Positions 57,046 to 64,000 of a stretch of DNA of 64,000 nucleotides are shown piece by piece. Both the position numbers and the translations under genes were made by a program. Each line of letters begins with the position of its first letter. Position 1 is the first letter of the stretch. Location of the stretch: the NCBI GenBank assembly GCA_959347315.1, contig OY365810.1, forward strand, positions 11,654,513-11,718,512, given 5' to 3'. This stretch comes from Bimastos eiseni (Eukaryota; Annelida; Clitellata; Crassiclitellata; Lumbricidae). A model generated the notes under the pieces. The model was not told where the DNA came from, did no database searches, and worked only from the letters and a program-made list of their open reading frames with translations.

Positions 57046-58995
57046 CAATAGCCATTGGATACGTGTGGCGTCGACTCACATCTAAATGCGCCAACGCATA
57101 CGCCGTCCCACGTGTCACACCGTACCTAACCCCTAAACAACTGGGGGTTGGCGTTCCCGGAGTCTGCGAGGCTGCAACCCACGCCGCTAGACGATTCCTG
57201 ACCAGCACGGATACGAGTTCAATAATGGTGAAGCTTGACATCTCGAACGCTTTCAATAGCTTGCGCCGAGACTCCATGCTCGCATCAGTGGACGAACTCA
57301 TTCCTAATTTATCCGCATATTGCCATCTTGCCTACGCCGAGGCGACATCTCTGAAATTCAGGAGATCCACGATACAATCGCAAGAAGGTTAGCAACAGGG
57401 CGACCCTTGGGACCTCTACTTTTCTGCTTACCGCAACAGCCGATCCTTAATCACCTGCTTTCACCATTGGCCTTTGGATACCTCGACGACCTCACCTTGG
57501 GCGAAGATCCTAAGGTGGTGGAGGCGGATGTTAACTCAATCGAAGAGGGATGTCTGCAACTTGGCCTAGCGCTCAATCGCAAAAAATGCGAACTCATATC
57601 TTCCGACGCCCATATCAACGACGTTAGTCAAGGCTTCCTAGGAGAGTTCGCCCAGGTCAATACATCATCGGCCGTGCTCCTAGGGGCTCCGCTCTCGCCG
57701 ACGGATGCCCTGCTTTCAGCCCTCGACACTTGTGTGGCCGACCATGGAATTGCCATCGACAGGTTGCAACTAATCGCTAGACAAGACGCTCTACTGATCC
57801 TTAGACATTCGATCGGCTCGCCTAAACTCATGTATTTATTGAGATGCACCCCTTGCCACGACCACCTGCGTCCATGGGCTTACGACGATCTGCTGCTAGG
57901 AGGGATCGAGCGAATCCTCAACATTTCGATGACCGATGACCAATGGGGTCAGGCCACTCTCCCGATCAGGATGGGAGGACTGGGAATTAGGAGGGCGTCC
58001 TCGCTGGCACTTCCCCCCTTTTTGGCTTCAGCCGCGGGCACTCTCCAGATCCAGTCCCTCATCTTAGAATCAGTAGCGGTGAAATCGGACTCGGTATGCG
58101 ATTCGGCGATGTCTACCTGGCTTCAACTTACCGAAGCTTCTGCCCCGACGACGCCAGGCCATAAACAAGCTCACTTTGACAGACCGCTGTTAATCGCGGT
58201 TCTGTCTGCACTAGAAGAAAAGCTACAGGATCCCTACGACCAGACGAGACTAAGGACCTTGCAGTCACCGCACGCCTCGGACTGGCTATACGCCCTCCCG
58301 CTCGTTTCTCGCGATCTCAGACTGGAGGACGATACCGTGAGGGTGGCGGTCGGCCTACGATTAAAGGTGGCCATCTGCGAGCCGCAAACCTGCGCATGCG
58401 GCGCCTTTGTCTCTGTCAGAGGCGCATATGGCCTGTCCTGTTCATTGGGTTTTGGCCGTCAAGCAAGACACTGCAATATCAACGACCTTATCCATCGCAG
58501 CCTCAACAGAGCCGGTATTCCAGGGATCAAGAAACCGTCAGGTCTTTCTAGATTAGATGGAAAGAGACCGGACGAGCAGACCCTGATACCGTGGAGCGGG
58601 GGGCTGGCCTTACTCTGGGACGCGACGGTGGTGGACACAGTGGCGGCCTCTTGTATCCCCGAGACAGCTGCCACAGCTGGAGGAGCGGCGGAGATAGCAG
58701 CCACAAGGAAACACAAAAAATATTCGGTGCTGGAGAAGAAATACACTTTTGTTCCAATCGCTATAGAAATCTTCGGTCCCCTCAATAGTGAGGGCCTCGC
58801 CTTTCTGTCTGAGACTGGACGCCGACTTTCGACAGCTACCGGTGACACCCGAGAGACAAACTTCCTTTTCCAGAACTTGTCGGCATTGATCCAACGTTTC
58901 AATGCGGTGGCTTTTCAGGGCACTATGTCAAGATTACAATCCACTGACAAGCGGCGACCCAGATGGCCTGATGACAGATCCGTTGGCAATGCCAA

Positions 58996-59057
<62 letters not shown>
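57046..59057 (+). mobile_element. Restriction-like-endonuclease LINE inserted in (TAA)n
   Basis: Coding sequence starts directly after the upstream (AAT)n array, and the element ends with 56 bases of (AAT)n after the stop codon. Such placement matches R4/Dong-type elements, RLE-encoding LINEs known to insert in (TAA)n; Hero/NeSL-type relatives are alternatives. 5' truncated within the polymerase. Confidence 0.7.
57049..59002 (+). pseudogene. LINE reverse transcriptase with C-terminal restriction-like endonuclease
   Basis: Begins SIAIGYVWRRLTSKCANAYA, then TPKQLGVGVPGVCEAATHAA, VKLDISNAFNSLRRDSMLAS (RT motif A, Asp present), a stop and frameshift around 57391-57410 near QQGDP, PLGPLLFCL, FGYLDDLTLGED (catalytic YLDD), LGLALNRKKCELIS, LLGAPLSPTDALL. 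The thumb follows, including MGGLGIRRASSLALPPFLAS. Then CACGAFVSVRGAYGLSC...RH, a knuckle in which the usual His is Tyr. Then GLSRLDGKRPDEQTLIPW and LLWDATVVDTVAAS, the R-PD...W-D-xTVxD endonuclease core (58540-58650). A long open stretch (57410-59002) suggests a young copy. Confidence 0.85.
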
Positions 59058-59204
59058 TTTTAAAAGGGACTCTGTTAGGTTCACCTCTGAACCTTGGGCC
59101 AGCCGTCGATAAGGTGGTGGGTACGAAAGCGGATTACCTGAAACGAGCGGTAGGGAGGCTCTCCATGTCTTAGTCACATGACACCCATATCCTGATAGCG
59201 GAAT

Positions 59205-59932
59205 GACTTGAGTGTACCGAATCTTCTCTACACAATGCGCACAACCTTATGCGTCGACTGTCCAAGTCTTGCAAGATTGAGAACTGGACTTTGGTCTATA
59301 TTGAACGTGGAGTTATCGAATGAGAACTGGCTTCAGGCATCCCTTTCGGTCAATGATGGTGGCCTTGGAATTCGCTACGCTGCTACGCTGGCACTTTCTG
59401 CCTTCTTGGCATCTGCTGAGACCATAAGTGAACTCCAGGCAAACATTCTGCCCCAGAATCAACTGAAACGTCAGACGAAGTAGTAAATGCTGCTTTGGAG
59501 GCATGCAAATGGGTGCACAGCCAACAACAGGATAGCCGCTCATCGCCAAAAAGAATGGGGCAGCCGATGGACAAGTAAAATATGGACAACTCTGCTTGCG
59601 TCCGTGAACAATTCAATTGACCGGGCACGTCTCCTGGCCTATCGGTCACCACACGCGGGACATTGGTTGCTTGCGCCTCCGGTTAGTGCATTGGGTCTCC
59701 GATTGCCAGACGAAGTATAAGGATCGCAGTTGGAATTCGACTCGGAACGAAACTATGTGAGCCTCATCTGTGTCACTGTGTCGAGATGGTCGACGCCAGA
59801 GAACTCCATGGTCTGGTGTGCAGAAGAAACTTAGGCCGACAACAACGACACAGTATGCTCTATGACTTAACAACAACAATCATGCGGTCGCTTTTGTCGG
59901 TTCCTTTATTGATCGCACAACCGAGTCTGAGG
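59205..59932 (+). pseudogene. Second RLE-type LINE fragment, same family
   Basis: LLYTMRTTLCVDCPSLARLR, NENWLQASLSVNDGGLGIRY, AATLALSAFLASAETISEL, then DRARLLAYRSPHAGHWLLAP and SALGLRLPDEV, then (shifted) RIAVGIRLGTKLCEPHLCHC. It aligns with the thumb-to-knuckle part of the 57046 element. It continues in decayed form up to the MITE at 59933, which interrupts it. Confidence 0.8.
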
Positions 59933-60158
59933 CAGTGTTGGGCACGAGACCAAAAACTCAAGACCAAGATCGTGAGGTGCAATACCAAGACCAAGACCGA
60001 CGCATTCGATATCAAGACCGAGACTACGACCGATAATCCGAGACCAAGACCAAGACCAAGATCGATGCATTCGAGACCAAGACCAAAGCCAAGACGGCAG
60101 TTTTCCGCTCTCGAGACCGTTTCAAGACCAAGACCGCGGTCTTGAAACCACATCCCTG
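59933..60158. mobile_element. hAT-type MITE with internal GACCAA repeats (226 bp)
   Basis: Left end CAGTGTTGGGCACGAGACC; right end GGTCTTGAAACCACATCCCTG. Flanks GTCTGAGG (59925-59932) and GTCTGAAG (60159-60166) form an 8-bp duplication with one mismatch. The interior is an imperfect AGACCAAGACCA array, which also gives spurious Arg/Pro frames. Confidence 0.75.
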
Positions 60159-60166
60159 GTCTGAAG

Positions 60167-60904
60167 AGGGGTTGCCGTAGAGGAGAGGTATCGATTATAA
60201 AAACACAACAATGATTATAACAATATGCCTACAATAATCCATTATTCTTTGATTAACATGGATTTGGAGAGACGTACATACATCTAGGTCTTAATCAGAT
60301 TTCTGTACCTGAAGCTGAAATAGTTAGGCTCTACGTGTAAGTCTTAAGCCTTAAGCCTTAAGCCAGGACTACAATGTCGAGATCACAAGACAAACTTAGG
60401 CATGATCACACTTCTTGATCGAAGCACACGACAGCCTCCTGTTTTTAGCCAAGATATACATTATAAAGTTAAAACTTGATTTGAAAGGCGTATTTTATTT
60501 GCTCCAAATACTGAAGAACTTAATGACTAGGTAAATGCGAGTCGACTTGGTAAAGTAATAGGGACGACATTGGCGATTTTAACCCCGACAATCTGTTACG
60601 CACCACTGCTTTGCTCTGGGTAGTTTTAAAGGCGCTATGTAAGCAAGTAGATCTATTCAAGTCTTGCATGACTAATAGATGGGCCTATTATATTCAGGGC
60701 TTACATAAGCAGACATGCAGAGCGTGACTGCAGTTTCCATATGAAGTCAATATTTGCTGTTTTGACCGCGTTCTATATATTAGTCAGTTAATCGCGTGCA
60801 CTTCATACATAGACCAGAAAATTGGTCAGTTTTTGTCGTTTTTGTTGTAAATTATAACTCTACAGTTAAATATAGGAAAAATCTGACTTCGGATCTGGTC
60901 TAGA
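60167..60904. other. Upstream region of gene 1
   Basis: No coding sequence recognised. A CTATATATTAG stretch at 60772 is TATA-like but 130 bp from the ATG. A short TAAGCCTTAAGCCTTAAGCC repeat lies near 60344. Promoter assignment is not supported further. Confidence 0.3.
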
Positions 60905-60932
60905 ATGTTTCTAGTTGTGACTATATGTTTAG
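60905..60932 (+). CDS. Gene 1 first coding exon (signal peptide start)
   Basis: ATG then FLVVTICL and one base, followed by donor TTAG|GTGAGT. Joined in phase 1 to the exon at 61466 it gives MFLVVTICLVVLSYSVSA, a classical signal peptide with a plausible cleavage after SVSA. The join is the main support for both boundaries. Confidence 0.75.
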
Positions 60933-61465
60933 GTGAGTAGGCCCTATGCTATACTTCAGAAAACTAATAAAATGATTAGTTGCAAACTAAAGTCTATTGG
61001 AGCTAATTTTTCCTTTCTTTTGATCTGAGAATTCGGCGACCCGAATTTAACACTACAATGCATGGTCCAGCGAAATCCCATTTCAAATCTTCCACCCAGA
61101 GGGAAGTGCACCTACATTGTATCCACGTAGGCCTAATACCATTGGTTGGGCAGAAAACGCAGAGAAGAAAATCGCTTTAATAAACACGTCGTTAGCTCAA
61201 TCGGATCTATACAGTGTACACGCACTTTATTTCGACCCTTCATTATTGTTAGTAAGTTGCCAAGCTTATAACTTATAACAGAAATATTTTCAGCCATTAA
61301 GGATTGCTTTGTAGTAATTGTATAGCGCCACTACTATGGGGATCATCAAAGACTCTCCAGGTCTTACAACTCATAAACCATGATCGAACAGAATGGTTTT
61401 CAAACATTAATTCTTATCGAAGTCATTTGTTTCGTTTTTTTAACGAAAGTAGTTTTGTGTTTCAG

Positions 61466-61798
61466 TTGTCTTATCATACAGTGTATCTGCGACGTCATTT
61501 GTGACTGTTCCAAGAAGTTATGTCGTGAAAATTGGAGACAGAGTAGAATTGAAATGCAGCACAATTGAAAACGCGTTTGTGATTTGGGATTTCACTGCGT
61601 TGAACTCGTCAATCGATAAAATAGTTTCTTTGGATGGAGATATAGTTGTGCCGTTGAGAATGCGGTACACGATTGGCAGGAATATCAGCGGACAACATAA
61701 TCTCATCATCGATTCGGTTGATTTGAATCACGCTGGCACTTACAGATACGATCTTTTTGACCATCAGGATAAATCATCAGCGCAGCTGACAGTTATAG
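61466..61798 (+). CDS. Gene 1 V-type Ig exon
   Basis: 333 nt, phase 1-1. Acceptor TTTGTGTTTCAG, donor TTATAG|GTAAAT. After the signal end VLSYSVSA it reads TSFVTVPRSYVVKIGDRVEL and KC (B-strand Cys), FVIWDFTAL (core Trp), RYTIGRNISGQHNLIIDSVD, LNHAGTYRYDLF (DxxxAGTY in place), SAQLTVIG. The F-strand residue that should be Cys (YxC) is Arg (AGA), so the intradomain disulfide is missing, unlike the gene 2 domain (YIC). An NIS glycosylation site is present. Confidence 0.88.
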
Positions 61799-62161
61799 GT
61801 AAATAAAAATTAGGCAAATTAATAGATCAAATATGTGAAACCAGTATCAAAATTAGAACTTCATCGCCAGTGAACACAGACTACATGTCTAACCAATTCT
61901 TATAATTGTGAATTATATAATTATATATCGCCGTTGGAAATTACCCAAACGTCTTTTGATTAGGTCACAATCAGGACTAAATTGTCTAAATTCATCAAGT
62001 TTTTTTAAAATAAGACAATGTAAACATCCTATATTTGTGTCTTAATACATAGTAGTTTTTAAAGTCCTCTTAGATTGGCTAAGTATGCCGTTGTCTAAAT
62101 AAACATAATTTGTAATTATGTCCATTTACGTTACATCACTGGTTCCAAACAAAACTTTTAG

Positions 62162-62554
62162 ACTCATCTCCTAAGTGTTCCTCAAATACAAGCAGTGAAG
62201 ATGCGAATATAATTGAGGACCAAAAAGGTTATCTGTGGATGTGGTGCCGTATCAATTACACTCCAAACATGATTCCCGTCTTCAAATGGACCAAAGAAAA
62301 CACAGAGAACGTTTTCGTTGATTCCAACACCAGTAGAGGTCTATTAGCCACTGCATCCACAGTGCGTAAACAAGTGAACTCCACCGACATCAGTGGACAA
62401 GTATTGGCCACTACGTCATCTGTGCTGGTTCAGATAAACTCAAATGATAACGGCGCTACATTCAGGTGCCAAATAACATTTCAATTTCCTAACAACATTG
62501 AAGGAAATCATCCAGATTACGAATACACATGGAATCATACGACAAATGTTGTGT
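62162..62554 (+). CDS. Gene 1 second Ig-like exon, with internal duplication
   Basis: 393 nt, phase 1-1. Acceptor AAAACTTTTAG, donor TTGTGT|GTAAGT. SSPKCSSNTSSEDANIIEDQ, then YLWMWCRINYTPNMIPVFKW, two adjacent related segments GLLATASTVRKQVNSTDIS and GQVLATTSSVLVQINSNDN, then ATFRCQITF and the end DYEYTWNHTTNVV. Same domain type as gene 2 exon 43154-43498 (YxYxWNHxxNV end). The duplicated segment makes it 16 codons longer. Many NxS/T sites. Confidence 0.82.
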
Positions 62555-63203
62555 GTAAGTACTGTTCTATTGATGTCACCATGATCAAGGATGCGAATTG
62601 AAATTTTTTTTATTGAAAACCTTTGGACTATTATAAGCGGAAAAAATGCCCGTTGCCTCAAAAACGATTTGGCAATCATAAAAAGAGAGAGCTATCAACT
62701 GATGTACAAGCCTATACTATACTTTGATCACCATTTGTGAAGGGATGGCAACTAACTGATCAAACGTGTTACCGCAATCGATTTGCTTAAACGTAATCCG
62801 TGCGTCCAATCTATTAATTATCTAGGCGACATCTGTGCTAATCGTCGACGAATAAAGGACGAAACGTATTGTAAGAGATTTCTTTGCTGGGTTATGCACT
62901 TTGCAATCTCACAATAACATCCTGTTGGCTTTATTAATAAATAAAGCCTGCTACTATTCAAATAGGCCCAACGATGAGGCATTTCTTCACTATAATGACT
63001 TGAAAGTATTGTTTTCGATATCTTTGTTAAAATCCAGTAGTCTGGCGTAAACGATAAGGCTTGCAACAGCTGCATTGCAATAAACTTACATATTGTGCAT
63101 TGACCTATTCGAGATCAGACATAAAGTTATTGACCGTGAAACAGGGACTGCTTCTAATGTGAGAACATAATTATGAAACCTTCAACCATGTGTTTCATTT
63201 TAG

Positions 63204-63422
63204 ATGAACCGAAGCACCTGAGCATCGTTATATATGAAGATCGTCTCGAATGTTCAAGCGATGGCAATCCAACTCCGACCTACAGATGGACACACGTTGA
63301 GACAAATGTATCCACAGAGGGACCTGTCTTAAGACTCGATGCCTCATACGAAACAAACAACACTTTCCGATGCACCGCTGGCAACATATTTGGTGCTAAG
63401 AATGCAACAGTGACAATCTCAG
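63204..63422 (+). CDS. Gene 1 C2-type Ig exon
   Basis: 219 nt, phase 1-1. Acceptor TTTCATTTTAG, donor ATCTCAG|GTTTGC. Reads EPKHLSIVIYEDRLECSSDG (Cys), NPTPTYRW (core Trp), VLRLDASYETNNTFRCTAGN (second Cys, CTAxN), IFGAKNATVTIS. It is a short, canonical C2/I-set domain, the partner of gene 2 exon 41852-42127. Confidence 0.87.
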
Positions 63423-63921
63423 GTTTGCAAATTATGCATGTAATACGGCTAGGCTGTTCAATGAGTTGTACATGTATTTCAGAGTTCTGCGTGATTAACT
63501 GTGGTCTATAAATTGATGGCAATTTTGGAGAAATAAATGACTTCAGACAAACAGATCGATACCCAACGTGACAAACCGTTACTGGAAACAGATGGAGGAA
63601 CAAACTTGTAGGCTGCTGGACAGTGTAGGACTACATGAAGAGATAAGCTATCAGTATCCTTTTGGACTAAATTATCAAACACCCAAAGAAGAGGAGTGTC
63701 GCGCTTAAGGAAAGCGAACCACTGATGCATATCTGAACAACTCTCTAAAAGTTTCTCGAAGTGCCATTATGTCAATATATAGTGGATTTATAATAGATTG
63801 CAATGCCTTTTTGTTACATTACAAATGCAGAAAGCGAATGCCGCAATACGCTACATGTATGGGAGTCTGGTTTTGCGTTTACTTTGTCTTTCTTGATTTT
63901 TTACTATTATTTGTTTTTAAG

Positions 63922-64000
63922 GTATCGCTAAAGGTGGTGGGAATGAAGACGTCTCGTATGGTCGTTTTCCTATTACAGCTCTTGCGATTGGAGGAGCTCT
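63922..64000 (+). CDS. Gene 1 stalk/transmembrane exon, cut by window end
   Basis: Acceptor TTTGTTTTTAAG, then in phase 1 IAKGGGNEDVSYGRFPITAL followed by AIGGAL, a short hydrophilic stalk turning hydrophobic at the window edge. It is in the position of the gene 2 transmembrane exon. The rest of the gene lies outside. Confidence 0.65.

Noticed and set aside
58459..58902. 147-codon minus-strand frame
   Set aside because: It is antisense to the endonuclease domain of the RLE LINE.

Overview
The window looks like repeat-rich animal nuclear DNA. Real coding exons are short, bounded by GT/AG splice sites and scattered among decayed transposons. The mix of L2/CR1-like LINEs (one with a 2A-like NPGP motif), a restriction-like-endonuclease LINE in a (TAA)n tract, hAT, piggyBac and Tc1/mariner remnants, many TAGGCCTA-type words and Ig-superfamily exons fits a marine invertebrate, possibly a deuterostome such as an echinoderm. 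That placement is an inference; nothing here fixes the species.

The most interesting content is a set of immunoglobulin-superfamily receptor-like genes that is mostly invisible to an ATG-to-stop ORF scan. Gene 2 (minus, 48983 down to 39733) can be read as seven exons: signal peptide start, V-type Ig, a second Ig-like domain, a C2-type Ig, a transmembrane segment, a short linker and a tail rich in YxxL/V/I motifs. The seven exons sum to 1542 nt, an open frame of 513 codons plus stop. Gene 1 (plus, 60905 to beyond 64000) is a divergently oriented paralogue with the same order: signal peptide, V, Ig-like, C2, then the start of a stalk/transmembrane exon cut by the window edge. All its internal exons are phase 1-1. 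A decayed V-type exon lies between the two genes at about 49289-49465. A third candidate gene (plus) has a cysteine-rich Ig-like exon at 21378-21677 and a possible transmembrane exon at 26334; part of the latter is copied again at 31361.

Layout: 1-8.9 kb holds palindromes, tandem repeats and LINE pieces, including an L2-like endonuclease with a GEIELNPGP motif. 8.9-12.0 kb holds a nearly complete hAT transposon with exact target-site duplication, nested in an older inverted-repeat element. 12.0-14.4 kb holds an I/Nimb-like LINE 5' half and an L2 3' end. 16.6-21.1 kb holds hAT and piggyBac remnants, a LINE scrap and a long hairpin. 21.4-33.9 kb holds gene 3, a long antisense L2-like LINE and a 2.5-3.4 kb direct duplication. 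33.9-39.3 kb is LINE-rich. 39.7-49.0 kb is gene 2, with LINEs and two related MITEs in its introns. 49-57 kb holds the V pseudoexon, a minisatellite, a hAT remnant and microsatellites. 57.0-60.2 kb holds the restriction-like-endonuclease LINE, a second copy fragment and a MITE. 60.9-64.0 kb is gene 1.

All coordinates were read by eye. Splice sites were inferred from consensus and phase agreement and are unsupported by transcripts. No database search was run, so clade names for repeats are recognitions from memory of motif patterns.
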